This document shows, in pieces, positions 33,067 to 46,300 of a stretch of DNA of 64,000 nt. Below the pieces are notes generated by a model. The model searched no databases and was not told the DNA's origin. It was given only the letters and a program-made list of their open reading frames with translations. Origin of the DNA: Meandrina meandrites (Eukaryota; Cnidaria; Anthozoa; Scleractinia; Meandrinidae); assembly GCA_963693305.1 (NCBI GenBank), contig OY855913.1, forward strand, positions 24,884,614 through 24,948,613. The letters are read 5' to 3'. How positions within the stretch are numbered: position 1 is the stretch's first letter; every line of letters begins with the position of its first letter. The position numbers and the translations under genes are program-made.

Positions 33067-34534
33067 AAAGAATTCGTCAAGTTATTGAAAGAGTCAGTTA
33101 TATTTGACAGTTTATCCGACAAGCACCATTACACAATTGTTCAGTACAATGGCTAAGATATAAGAATTTTTTGTGGTTTGCTTTAGACAAATGTTATTTT
33201 TTTCTCCTTTTTTGTTGTGCAGCTTTTTGAGGGGCAACCGTCCAACAGCCGGGTTGATAGTTATAAGAAAACGTCAGAAAAAATTCATGCAAGGAAACAC
33301 GCAAAGAAAAAGATTTATGCACAAGACACATGCAAGAAGGGCCGCATTTTGATATTAAACCAGAATAATAATTCTTCTCGAAACGTGTTCCAAAATGCAC
33401 CAAATAGCATTAGAGCGTGTGTAGATTTCATAATTCTCAGACGCGCATTGTTTGTTCTGCCACAACAGGGAGCCCAAGTTTAAGTTGTTATTCAAGTGAA
33501 GTTGTAAAACATGAATAAACTGCAATTAAATTGGTACCTTTCTTTGGGTTTGAATCCCACCTGAGTCGCTGAAGTTTTCTCTTCCACTAAGAAGTACAAC
33601 CCGTTCTCGAAAGCCCTAGATCATTTATTTCTTCAAAGTATTTGGATCCAGAAGATGCCAAAATAGGACGACGATATGTAATCCCCGCTTGAATACAGGC
33701 AGTCCTCTGGGGGTTAGAGTCGGTCAGAGTCGGAAGGCGTTCTGAGGGAAGTACCGCAACCTTTCAGAACAAGAACCACCAAATCTGACTCTCATGATCA
33801 CATGTTATCTGAGTTGACTCGTATGGTACTCATCATACCTACGTGCAGTGTCAAAAAGGATGGGTTTCTGATACGAAACGCTTAGTCCCTAGCCCCAACC
33901 GTACTGCAACCGGTCCTCGGGAGCGATGCAAGTAGACAAGCACTAAGTGGAACGCGCGAAACCCTCCACCCAGCTTGGGATTACCTTCATATGGTCTGCC
34001 TAGTTTTTGTATTGATCTAGGAGCTTTACGGGAAACGAGTTGTTACCTGAGCAGCAGAAATTATCCACGCAATCGGTTGCTGCAACCAGTTCTGAGTAAA
34101 GAAAATAATCGACATTTAATTAGTAAATCGCATTGGAAAACGTGCGATACAAGCATTTAACTTTCATCTTAGGTCTTGCCGTGGTTTGTTACAAGTACCC
34201 TGTCATGATAAGTAGAATACTTTTAGGAAAATTACAAGGCAAAGTGCGCGAAGCTGTATCTGCCGGGATCGTAGCCTGCGTAGCTATAGCTGGCGGGATT
34301 AGCGGGCACGAGTGAATTTTGTCTCGCGCGGGGCGACTCCTCACTACTCCCCTCGCAGCTTGGCGCCAAGACAAAAGCATACGGGCGCTAAAAAAAAATT
34401 CGCTCGCGAAATCCCGCCAGCTACGCAAGCTACCGGGTTCCCTTAGATATAAAAAATTGATCAAATATTAATCTATTTGGTAGCTATATACTGTAACACA
34501 AGAGTTCTAAACTCTTAACTTAACATTCACGTAC
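33067..34534. other. Intergenic: PLBD 3' region plus duplicated segment and foldback
   Basis: The PLBD poly(A) signal is at 33514. The segment 33950-34160 is a diverged duplicate of 35690-36100 (shared CGCGCGAAACCCTCCACCCA and GAGCAGCAGAAATTATCCAC). A foldback MITE at about 34266-34440 has arms CTGCGTAGCTATAGCTGGCG / GCCAGCTACGCAAG. No coding exon was identified. Confidence 0.6.
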
Positions 34535-37390
34535 CTCTATAAGGCGAGCATTTTTCATTGCCTTTCCTCATGTTTCCTGTCTTATTCGTGCCCACATAGT
34601 TAAACTTGGTGACCGTATCCAAAGATCTGAAAAAAAAACAGAAATGTTTATTGTCCATCAAAAAAAGTCGGCTACCAATTAGGAATGGTTCAGTTCAATA
34701 GCTGAAATGCTGACGATTCGGAGAACCACATGTCTAAATCACGCTCTTAACGGGCGGGTTTTGCTGGCGCTTTGACTTACTGTAGAACTCTAGTTAATAT
34801 TCTTTACCAAGCTATTGTTTAGACACGTAAAAATGTTCCGAAATTGTTCTGTTCTAAAGTCTCAAATAAAATTTAATTTATTTGATGATTATATAAGACA
34901 AGACTTCTCGGCTCTTAACTTACTTCCATGAGACGGGAATTCAGTTTTTCATTTGCCTTTCTTATCTTGTCTGCGGCCACATATTTGAACTTGGTGACTG
35001 GATCCAAAGTTCTTCTGAAAAAAAGAAAAATATTAATTGTCCACCAAAAACTGCCAGCTATCTGTTACGAATGGTGCAATTCAGTAGCTGAAATGCCGGC
35101 TGACGATTCGATCTGAGAAAAACATGAGTAAATAACGCCCTTTAAAAGGGTAGAAGGATCTTTTTTTGCTGGAACTTTGACTACCTGTAGAGTCCTAGTT
35201 ACTATATATTCTGAGATTAGCTTTACCGGGTATTATTTAGAACTGAACGTAAAATGTTCAGAAATAGTCCTGTTTTTAAGTCTCAAATATTTGGTGATTG
35301 TAAGACAAAAGTTCTCAATTCGGCTCTTGACTTACCTATATAAGGCATTGCCTTTCCTGTCTTATCGGTGGCCACATACATTAACTTGATGGTTGTATCC
35401 AAAGATGTTCTGACAAAAAATATAAGAGAAATGTTTCTTGACCCAGTTCAGTAGCTGAAATACTGACAATTCTGAGAACCACATGAGTAAATTATACTGT
35501 TAAAGGAACGTAACGTTCCTTTACCTGGCAAACAAGGTGCCAGTTTCATGGTAAAGTAAACAACTTTTAAGAACCTGTTCCTGAAAGTGGAGTTCTTGCC
35601 CAACTTCCAAGCAAAACTCGCTGTATTCCATGAAAGCAGATTCGTTTACCTGCCTGAAGTTGTTGCGGAAGATCAGTAAACGTCGGTGGAACGCGCGAAA
35701 CCCTCCACCCATTTTGGGATTACGTAAACCCCGCCAGCTCCGATTTCAAGCTAAAAGTTTGATAAGTTTGTTTTCGTATTGATCTATGATTTTACGGGAC
35801 ACAAGTTGTTTCCTGAGCAGCAGAAATTATCCACGTAGTCGGATTGATGTCTGGATAAATCAGTTTTGCATCAGACGCAAGAAAGACTTGACTCTTTCAG
35901 AGTGCCACGCCACTCGAATTCCATTTGAAGCTTTCTGTTCTTAGCTTCATGGCCATGTTTCCTTTTCGTGAATCTTACACGTACCGTGCGATACCACGAA
36001 ACATGTACAACAACCAATCTTCCTTTAAAGTTCTGATGCAAAGAAAATAATCGGCATTTAAATAAGTAAATCGCAAAGGAAAACGTGTGGTATAAACAAA
36101 TAGCTTTTGTTCTTGGCGAGTATGGCTCGGCTTGTCGCAATTATTCTTTCATTTCCAGACTAAATAGTGGAATAACATCGGGAAAAATACACGGCAAAGT
36201 GTGCAAAACTTATCTACCGGGGAAAAATAATTCTAGTCTTCCATCGAGTTCAAGATTTTTCAAATACGAAATCATTGCCGTTGGTCTCTAACTGAGGAAA
36301 GATTGGGTTTTGCTTAAAGTGCCCCTGTGATCAAATTTTCGATTTGTATTTTTTTACATGTTCAGGTACAGCTAGACGTCCTTATTCATCTTGCCAAATT
36401 TCAATCCATTACGAACATCAGAAGTCATTTTATTTTAACATTTAATTCCGAAAATTTACGGCCGCCATTACAAAACCCTGTTCCAAGGTTTGGTTGCAAA
36501 TGAGAGAAAGTGACGTCAAAGGCTCAAACATACCTCGCGGGTTGAAATTTTAATAACAATCAGCATAGAAAATTGCACGAAGAACACGTCCAAAGTTTTT
36601 GTTCCTTTTCGCGTGATTTTGAACACTTATTGTTATTCTCATTTCAACCCGTGAGGTATTTTTGAGCCTTTGACGTCACTTTCTCTCATTTGCAACAAGG
36701 TTGATTAATGGCGGCCGTAAATTCTCTGAATTAAATGTTAAAACAAAATGACTTCTGATGTTCATAATGGATTGAAATTTGGCAAGGTGAGTAAGAAAGT
36801 CTAATAGGACACGAAAACGTAAAAAAATGAAACTCAAAAATTTGATCACAGGGGCACTTTAAGAGACGTCATACTCTCTTGGTTTTGCTATAGCGCTTTG
36901 AATTACTGTAGGCCCTGTAGAGCCCTAGTTATTATTCTGAGATTCGCTTTATTGTTTACTGACATTTAAACACGTTCAAAAATAGTCTGGTTTTAAAATC
37001 TTAAATAAAGTTAAACCAATTTGATGATTACCTTTTGAACTTCCATTGCATTTTCTTGTACTCTAGGCCCACATATTTCAGCTTGAAGACTGTATCCAAA
37101 GATCTCTTGAAAAAATAAGGGAAATGTCAAAAGCTTGTAGCTATTACTTAGAAACGAGAACGCCAAGTGGCTACACCACTTAGCAATGGTGCAGTTCAGT
37201 AGTTGGAGTGCTGAAAATTCTGAGAACTACATGTGTATTAAACGTTCCCTTACCTGCCACGCAAAGTTTCAGTTTCATGTTAAAGTGAATAACTTTACGA
37301 AGCTTGTTCGAGAAAGTGGAGTTCTTGATCAATGTCCAAGCAAAACTAGCTTGTTAGCTGTATCCTTTTAAAGCGGATTCGTTTACCTGA
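34535..37390 (-). CDS. Unrecognised minus-strand locus with tandemly duplicated small exons
   Basis: Four similar exon-like units, each bounded by AG and GT: 37103-37032, 35409-35336, 35014-34924 and 34626-34535. They encode variants of SLDTVTKFKYVAxDK followed by a basic/acidic tail. A second exon type is seen intact at 35649-35525 (EYSEFCLEVGQELHFQEQ) and decayed at about 37390-37252; its end phase joins correctly onto the 35409 unit. A third open segment, 36032-35871, encodes a basic peptide ending in TGA. The intron sequence between units is duplicated too, giving a period of about 400 bp. No start codon exon or full transcript could be assembled, and some copies have incompatible phases, so several units may be dead. 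Function unknown. Confidence 0.5.
36318..36858. mobile_element. TTAA-flanked foldback element (541 bp)
   Basis: TTAA at 36314-36317 and 36859-36862. Ends are AGTGCCCCTGTGATCAAAT and its complement, and the inverted arms extend about 240 bp each (shared TGAGAGAAAGTGACGTCAAA and TGGCGGCCGTAAATT-type stretches). It separates one unit of the tandem-exon locus from the others. Confidence 0.9.
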
Positions 37391-37689
37391 AGGTGACGGA
37401 GGATCGGTAAACGTAACGCGAAGTGGATTTAACTTTGCTCTGAACTTTCAGTTTGGAACAAACTAAAAGACGGTTGCGAAATTTGAAATTGCAAGTGGAC
37501 TGAGGTGCGCATGAATGAATAAAATCGCGTCATTAATTTTGAATTATAATCAAACGTGTACATTCCCCACGCAAGCATTGATATTACATTGTTGTAAAAT
37601 GCCCACGGCATTAACACATGTTTTGATTCTACTTATTTACATAACAGATAAAAAATACTTCAGGCGTCGGTTTCTCTAAATACCGGAAT

Positions 37690-37815
37690 GCAAAGGGCCG
37701 GACACTATTTTCGTCCCCATAGCCCTTTTCGCTTCTCTTAGCCCCTCGTTTCTCTTGTTAAGGCCCCGCCGGCTAAGAGAAGCGAAAAGAGCTATGGCGA
37801 CGAGAATGGCCAGGT
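37690..37815. repeat. Hairpin repeat
   Basis: TTCGTCCCCATAGCCCTTTT / AAAAGAGCTATGGCGACGAGAA arms plus CGCTTCTCTTAGCC / GGCTAAGAGAAGCG around a ~45-bp loop. Confidence 0.75.
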
Positions 37816-38082
37816 ACAGGAATGAAAAAGTATTATAAATAACTAATACAATTATAAGAAACTAATGGTGAAATTAATTAAAAACAGGTAACGGACCAAT
37901 TGTATCAAAGTGGAGTAAGAATTATAAAACCAGCAAGTAGTAAGGGACCGACCATTAGAAAAGTATTTACTTTTGAAATATCCCTCAGTAAATTATATTT
38001 GTTTAAGTGAACATTATTCAAAAAGTTTTTATGCCATAAAATAACTTTAAAATGGAAAGAGAAGTTAAAGTACAAGGTAGGC

Positions 38083-38460
38083 CAAGTCTGCATACGAGCC
38101 TAGTGGCCCATCAGGCCGGAGCTTATCCCGGCTTCCGTAGCATGAAGTATTTCTACTCCCCCCTGGATGGGATGCTAGTCCATCGCAGGGTTACCCCCCA
38201 GCAGTAAATCCGCCGGTACCCATTTATACACCTGGCTGGAGAGAGGCACTATGAGAGTGAAGTGTCTTGCCCAAGAACACAACGCACCCGGACCGCCCGG
38301 CTTCCGTAGCATGAAGTATTTCTACTCCCCCCTGGATGGGATGCTAGTCCATCGCAGGTTTACCCCCAGCCGTAAATTTGCCAGTACCCATTTATACACC
38401 TGGCTGGAGAGAGGCACTATGAGAGTGAAGTGTCTTGCCCAAGAACACAACGCACCCGCA
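38083..38460 (-). repeat. SINE family 1 tail, tandemly duplicated
   Basis: The SINE tail (CTTCCGTAGCATGAAGTATT ... CTTGCCCAAGAACACAACGC) occurs twice with a 168-bp period (38130 and 38298). The tRNA-like head is absent. Confidence 0.8.
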
Positions 38461-38464
38461 CCGG

Positions 38465-38560
38465 GTGCGGAGGGGGTGCACATCCAGGACTTTTGTTAGG
38501 AGGGGGTGCACATCCAGGATTTTTCTTAGGAGGGGGTGCACATCAAGGATTTTTCTTACT
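38465..38560. repeat. Three-copy GGAGGGGGTGCACATC tandem repeat
   Basis: Three units of about 33-36 bp (AGGAGGGGGTGCACATCCAG then GATTTTTCTT), directly following the SINE duplicate. Confidence 0.85.
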
Positions 38561-38728
38561 GAATACCAGTTGTATTGGAAAGCTGCCGGGTCATCTCAGG
38601 GGGGTGGGGGGCACATCCCCTACACCCTCCCCCTAGATCCACCCCTGTGTACAGTAACAGACTCCAACCACAAACTTTTATACAAAAAGTATGCTTTACT
38701 ACAAACATCTTCAAGTTTGCATGGAATT

Positions 38729-38925
38729 GGACTGTTCACAGTCCCCTGTTTCTTTCCGTGAAGTTGTAGAGGTTGATAGTCGAGTTCGAGTGGTTGCCAT
38801 CTTGGTTTCTTTATGCGAGCGAAAACTGGGGAGAGTTTTGGCTTTCATAAAGAAACCAAGATGGCATCCCTTCAACGATTGACCTCTATGACTGCACAGA
38901 AAAATAGGGGACTGTGAACAGTCTA
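38729..38925. mobile_element. Mutator-like MITE, 197 bp
   Basis: A perfect 10-bp duplication GCATGGAATT flanks it (38719-38728, 38926-38935). Ends are inverted (GACTGTTCACAGTCCCC), and an internal hairpin has arms CCATCTTGGTTTCTTTATG / CATAAAGAAACCAAGATGG. Confidence 0.88.
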
Positions 38926-39165
38926 GCATGGAATTATCACCGGTACAATAGAATATAATATATGAAATACATGACAGGTATACTCTGAAGCAGAAATGTT
39001 AAAAAGTCAAGTGAAGATATTTGGTATTGGAAATTCCAAGTAATTGGAATTTAATTCATGACCAAGTAATTTCAAGAAAATAAAAGTATTTGGAATTTGA
39101 TTATCCTAGGTTGAAAAATGTGTTGTAGCAATAACTTTAAATATAATATATTATAATGCTTTTAA

Positions 39166-40759
39166 GGTGGCTCGACTGGGTTTTTTAGGGGCAACACCGC
39201 TCAAGATTGAGAACTAACCAGACTGTCATTAAAAATGCCATCGAAAAACGATCACCACAGCTGAATTAGGTAAAGATGGAAATTTGTTATGACCAGTGTT
39301 ATTTTGACATCGGAGTTGTCATAGCAACGTAATGACGTCATCACGTTTATCAATTTCGTTCGTATTGCTCGGCACCAGGAGATTTTTTTCGGAAATCGCT
39401 CAAGGGAGCATGTACCTCCTATACCTGCCTCAATGTTGGCAAAGTTTGAACAAATTCTGTGAGAGCGTTATCAAAATTTTTGGGCATGAAGTTTCGAGGG
39501 TCATAAATACAGCAAAAGACATACTATTGAGATAATAGGGTAATATCTGAAGAACACGGCGCGCTTTGGGAATGCAGTTTCATCTCATAGTAGTTTGATG
39601 CCATTTAAAATTGTGTATACAAAATTATGGGGATCGCCACGACCGATTGCGAAAAAAACGGATTTGATGAGCGTGCGTTCAGGTGCTCTTGTTGCCACTT
39701 TTGTAAATAATTTGGTCTACACCTACAAATGTGATAATTATTTGGAAACTGCCCGATGAGTTTTTTTAAAAACTTGTCAATCTCGAGGTTTGTCATCAGT
39801 TTATATGGCCTGCAAGTTTCAAGGTCATTGAAAACACGCAAGGCAATAACTCGGGGCTCCAATGTACTACTTTTTTCTCCCAGATTTTGTGTTTACAAGT
39901 GAGTGTCCTCATTATTCACGTGTATTGTTTTTTACTTTCATGTCCACGTGCACAACTCAGCAAAACATTCATTTGCATTAAACAGAACGCTCAATTGCTT
40001 TCTAAAAATGTTCGGGAAACATGCTGATATGACTTGAAAACTGTAATAATATTTGTTACGCCATTAGACTGTAATACAACAATGCTGAGGGTCTCTTTCT
40101 CCAGGAAACGAAAAGCTATTTTTGTGTAGAACAACAGATCAGGAAAAAACTCACTGATAAAATGCAAATGAATTTTTTGCTGACTTGTGCACGTGAAAAT
40201 GAAAGTTGAATACAATGCCCGTGAATAATGGCAACAAGAGCACCTGAATGCACGCTCATCAAATCCGTTTTTTTCGCAATCGGTCGTGGCGATCCCCATA
40301 ATTTTGTATACACAATTTTAAATGGCATCAAACTACTATGAGATGAAACTGCATTCCCAAAGCGCGTCGTGTTCTTCAGATATTACCCTATTATCTCAAT
40401 AGTATGTTTTTTGCTGTATTTATGACCCTCGAAACTTCATGCCCAAAAATTTTGATAACGCTCTCACAGAATTTGTTCAAACTTTGCCAACATTGAGGCA
40501 GGTATAGGAGGTACATGCTCCCTTGAGTGATTTCCGAAAAAATATCCTGGTGCCGAGCAATACGAACAAAATTGATAAACGAGATGACGTCATTACGTTG
40601 CTATGACAACTCCGATGTCAAAATAACACTGGTCATAACAAATTTTCATCTTTACCTAATTCAGCTGTGGTGATCGTTTTTCGATGGCATTGTTAATGAC
40701 AGTCTGGTTAGTTCTCAAACTTGAGCGGTGTTGCCCCTAAAAGACCCAGTCGAGCCACC
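39166..40759. mobile_element. TTAA-flanked giant foldback element (1,594 bp)
   Basis: TTAA at 39162-39165 and 40760-40763; ends GGTGGCTCGACTGGG. The arms are near-identical inverted copies: 39166-39705 pairs with about 40225-40759. The left arm carries about 200 extra bp (39705-39910) before pairing resumes at CACGTGCACAA/TTGTGCACGTG. All open frames here appear on both strands because of the palindrome and are not genes. Confidence 0.92.
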
Positions 40760-41173
40760 TTAAGGTAATTAATAGTATTGATACAGGAGCACTCTTACCG
40801 AAATAAACCTCGAATATAATGTTCACATATTTTAGGAGCTATCTGTACAACAATAACTTAATTTATGCCACAGAACAGAACCAAGGTTTGGGAAAAAAAT
40901 AGTTATTTTCAACAATCCAAACAATTTTGATCAAAAATTACCAGGGATTAAAATATCAATATTCTTAAGTAACTGGAAACACTAAAATTGCTTTTAATAT
41001 CCCATAAACTAGGGAAATTTAAAATCCTTTTATAAGATGAAATTATTTCTCATTGGCAATAAATAACTGTCGGTTAAAAAATCTGTGTAAAACGTCAGCC
41101 ATAAAGTTATTTTGTGCATTAAATAAACTCAACAAGGTCCACTTGGCTAGAATGATAAATTATGTCAAGAAGT

Positions 41174-43335
41174 TCAGTATATAGTTCCATTTAGATGTTT
41201 TTCTTTCCCATTCACTGCATTTAGTAGACGTTCAGTTTCATTGCCATTGACACCATTACATAGTTCAGTTTCTTTTGAAATCACTCCATTTTGAGAAGGT
41301 TGAAGTTCTTGTAAAAGCTCTTTGAAATCGGTCACAAACCACGGTGCTTGCGATTTCACCTTTTCCCTGACAACATTTCCTCCAAAGCCAATGAAAGTGT
41401 CCTGGGAATTAGAAAAGTTGTGCATAAGTTCATTATTGTATGACTTCAGATTTTTACCTTCTGTGTCATTTACATCAATGTGGGGAATAAGGGTTAAGTT
41501 CTTTTCCAAGAGAAAACTGAAGAAACCCAGGGGAACATGGAATCAATAGCTGAAGTTCTGAAGGAAAAATTTGAGGTAATAGGGTCCAGTGACTTTTCTG
41601 ACATAAAAGGACAGTGGATAAGTTTTATTTGTTCTCGTGGTGTATCACCCCAGAACAGGAATTTGTTTTAGATGTAAGTATGGGTGGAGCCAGATGAGAG
41701 TAGACACCCTACCCCATCCTGAGATTTAATGACATGTGGCATGCACGTTTTAAAAAAAAATAATTTCATTTGGAGAACTTATGAGGACTTGCAGAGGCTC
41801 GGCACTAGCAACACATACTTTCAAGTTATGGATGGTTTATTGCGTTATTCATATTGCTGATTAACTTGTTGCCATTGGCCAGCTGGCTGCATGGTTTTGG
41901 TTTAAACTATCATTTGCATCCATCCTTTACGTGTGATGAGTTTATTGCATAGTTTTACTTTTAAAACCTCAACAGTTTTGTCTCGTTACGTGTCACTTTT
42001 GACTAACAAGTCAAGCATTTACAGTAAAATTTTGCTCTCAAACGACTCCTAGATGACAACTCTTTCCAAACTTGTTAACTTCTTTCATATCCAAATCTTG
42101 AAAATCTTGATAGCTTGTGGACAAAACATGATTGTAGGGCACCAAAACATTGTCAATTTCGTGACCTGACCGCAAGTGTCATTGGTCAAAAGTGACACAA
42201 AACCAGACAAAACCGTTGAAGTTTGGAAAGTAAAGCTACCACTAATTTTGCCATGCTTCAAGGGGGGACACAAGTGGTGGTAAAAGTTACTAGGAAGCAA
42301 CTCTAAGAGATGTGACTATAAGAAAAGGCTTAGAAGTGGATACTCACTGCAGTGGGGTATGTTTCCAAGTCTGTAGCTCCATCACCAATCATGACCAGGC
42401 TAGAAAGAGAAAAATAATATAATTCAATGAGGAACAAAAATTCCCAAGGGTTTGTGAGTTTGTAATTAATTTTATGCATTGAAATAAATACATGTTTCCT
42501 TATCACCATCATCCTGAGGGTGGGTGCCCCCGCTGCAAAAAAAAAAAAAAACTGAGCAAACCAATGGCTACCATGGCTGTAATGCATGATCTGACTTCTC
42601 CAATCTCTGGGGTTAAAATATAATGGACTCAATTGTAGATTGGATTTCCAATTTTTCCACTAGTCTCACCTTTTGTATCCATACTTTGCCTTCAAAAGTT
42701 TCACAACTCTTGTCTTTCCTCCAGAATCAGAAGTGGGTTCATTTTCATCAAAACCAGCAAAACGACCTGCAGCATAACATTAACAAGATTAAAATTCCAA
42801 GATTTGTTTTTGTTTGAATTAGTGTTTGTAGCATTAAGAAGCCATGTAAATTTTATGTCAATTATTGTTAAAACAATCAGATGCAAAAAATACCGCAAAA
42901 TCAGTATCAGGGGATAAGTCAATGAAACATGATGTAGGGAGAGTTTGTCCCTCCATAAATCAAGTCGGACTCCATTGTATATGGTGTGAGCAATTTGCTC
43001 TCCTTGTGTAAAACAGCATTTCATAACCCTGCACTCTTTTGAATACTGACAGACTTAGAAGATAGCCAGTGCATGGGTAGGAATGAAAAAAGAAGCATCT
43101 GAGGAATGTTTTTGAATTTCCACAACTTTGTCACTAATAAAAAATTAACATTACAATATGCATGGTGAGCAAGGATGAGTTAATACCTTCATCATCAAAC
43201 AGCAGCCTGTTTGCAAAGATGTTTTCATTAGGTATGTTCAGTTGTTCTGCGGCACGTTGAATAATCCTTTTAAATCCTCCAGATACAAGGTAAACAGGAG
43301 TGCCCCGTTCCTGAAGCTTTTTAACCAGTTCCCTG

Positions 43336-43385
<50 letters not shown>

Positions 43386-46300
43386 CTTAGACAATCAATT
43401 CATCAACTAATCAATAATTAATAGTCAATTCTTGTTCTGAACAGTCAAACCATGAAGAATTCAGTCACTCAGTCACAAGGCTGTGCTCTAAGAAAACTTA
43501 AAAGGAGCCCAAAGGGTCCAAACTATGAGATCCAGGGTGCCCAGCATAAAGGTTAAATGTGTGGTTCCAGAAAATATCCATACCCCCACCACGGAGGGAA
43601 TTGGAAATTCCAGAGGGGTGGGGGGGTCAAAGGCCCAGGAAATTCCGGAGAGGAGGGGGGGTTGTTAGTGAATTTACGTTTCCAGATGATCAAGTTTGAT
43701 GCCATGCAAATTTGTTTCAAAATCGTTTCTTACCTACTCTGAAAATCTTTTACATAGAGCAAATAGCAGCCTAGGTTTACGATACATGACCATATTACAT
43801 TTTAAACAGGTTTTCTTCCTCCTGAAAGCACAGTGAAAGCTAACAAGTTCGCAGAAATCCTCCATGTTTTCCACGAATGCGACCGCCATTACTTGTACCA
43901 GTCCAAGTAAAATTGTCACATGGCTTGACCGAAATGCACTGGTGACTAGAGTTGTTTGTTTCTCGCATTCGATCGACAGAAAGTCGTCCTTGTTTAAGAA
44001 CATTTGTCTGTTTATTGATGATGAAAATAGTGTAACAATTTCAGAAACCCGAGAATATCTTGTTCTTGTTATTTCTGGCAATTTGTTTGCAATTTTCCGG
44101 GTCAATTTGGCTTTCTCAGCGAGCGTGTTTGTGAGTTTGTGATCATGTTAGAACTCATGTTTACGGTGAATGCTGTCAACAGTATTCAATCCATGTTCTA
44201 ATACATTTAGCGGTTTTCTTTCGGATTGGAATGAAAGGGGATGGATGGTTATACATCAAGGTAATCTTACAAGTGACTACCAGATATTTTTTCTGCTTAC
44301 TTTTGAAGAAATTACTGACGTATTTTTTGTCTTCAACAGTATGTATCGTCTTAAGATGGTTCGATCGATCGGTTGAACACTAGTGATGTTTACAATGGAA
44401 GGTGGCCTAATGTTTAGACATTTGCACAATTTCTTTTTAAATAGCTTTTTCCAGAGGGGCAGGGGGGTATGAAAGAAACTTTTGGAAATTCCGGAGGGGA
44501 GGGGGGGTTTATTTTTCCTCACAAAAGTGGAAATTCCGGAGAGGTGGGGGGTCTTAGCTGGAATTCCCTCCGTGGTGGGGGTATGGATATTTTCTGGAAC
44601 TACACAATGAAAGAAATAAGATTATCTGGTCGCCCAAGGGCAACAGTTAGTCGCCTGAGGCACCTGGGCGCCCTTAGAGCACAGCCCTGAGTCAACTCTA
44701 CTCAGTTTTACCCATTGACACCTGGAGGCTTTCCAAAAAAACGTATTTTTTAGAAGGTTTTGACCCATAAGCTAAAATAGCTCCAAATCACTCAAAACGG
44801 CCCTTGAAATGCAAAATGCATCCTTGTTTTTCACAAGAATCGTGTTAAGTTTGACAACTTTTTTCGCTCGTGCATGCGCACAAGTCAAAGTTTTTGGATG
44901 ATAAACCATCCTACCACTTAATGCTTTGGGTTTTTTTTTGCTTTCCCTTTTGCTTTTTCTCTTCTTCCAAACGTTTTGCTGCAGTTTTTGGGCCTTTTAC
45001 CAGGCTTCTTTCCAGTAGAAGAATTTCCAAGAAAGCATAAACAAGGCAAGACTACTTACCATGGACAAGCCAAGGGTAGAAAGGGGAAATTTTCCTCTGA
45101 GTTTTAATTTTCACTAAAATTTTGAAGCGCTTTGGTGCATGTTTCAAGCTCCATCAATCTAATTACGCTGGTTTAGGTGTTGTTGGAAAGGTCTTGTTCT
45201 GCTTCACAATTTGTCGCCTTTCTGGGTCAAAGTTGATGACGTCACAAGCGGGACAAATGCCCAGATCCTTTACGGCCGGTTTAGGCCAGTTCAGGTGTCA
45301 ATGGGTTAAAATGACTCAAGGTATGTAATATGGGGGTACGTGGTGCCAAAGAAAGTCTCACACTCACAAAAAAGATATTAGTCTTGCCACCTCACAAAGT
45401 CCTAAATTAATTATTTGATAGACAAGAAGCTAAAAGTCTCATAAACCTACCTTATTCCTGGTGTAAGATGAAGTGGAGTCTTCTCTATAAAACTGTGAAG
45501 CTTAAATGAATATTTTAACAATGTTAGAACGAAATAACATTCATGAGCACAATTGTGCCCCCGCTATGGTAGAAAATCAAATCTCAATTTCCTAGCAACA
45601 ATTTGTCTCCTGGGACATGAAACAACAAAAATCAATCTTTATTCAACACACCTTTCCCTCCGACACATTAATAATGCTCAGTCTCTCTCTGAGTGCTGTT
45701 CTGAATGGTATACCTCCTCCCATTGCTCTGGCAGTCCTTCAGGTAAAAAAAATACAAGCTAATAAAAAACATTGTCTCATCATATTGAAGTGTCAGGGTA
45801 TTTAGCACAACTTCTCTGCTAATTGAGGATACTTAACGTGAACACAAAAATAATAATCCATGCCAACTGGCAGAGGCTGACCAATTGGCTATTTACAAAG
45901 CATGGAATTGTTGAAATCTGGGACCACTGAACACAAATCCGTCCAGTGACAGGGAGGAGGATTTGAACCTGGGACCTCCAGATTACAAGTCCAGCACCCT
46001 AGCCACTAGGGCAGGCTGCCTCTCTGAATGATATAACTGAAAGAGATTTAATTAATAAACACAATCTGCGTGACTTATCCCACTTCATCATTAATAATTA
46101 TATTTTCAGCAAAATATAAAATGAGCCATTTTTCAAGCTAATCACAAACACTGATGTAAAGATTTATGAAAGTACAGGCAAAATTTAACCCACAAAAGAA
46201 CTTGTTTGGGGTTAAAATTTTGCACGTTTAATTCTCACGAATAATTCTTGACAAATTGAAATTAAAATAAAAACCCTTGCTATGGTTACCACAAAGGAAA

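Noticed and set aside
39332..40331. Paired open frames on both strands near 39.6 and 40.2 kb
   Set aside because: They are mirror images caused by the giant foldback element.
43864..44142. Plus-strand frame within the 43.56-44.6 kb foldback as a gene
   Set aside because: No recognisable domain, and it lies inside a non-autonomous element in a PSPH intron.
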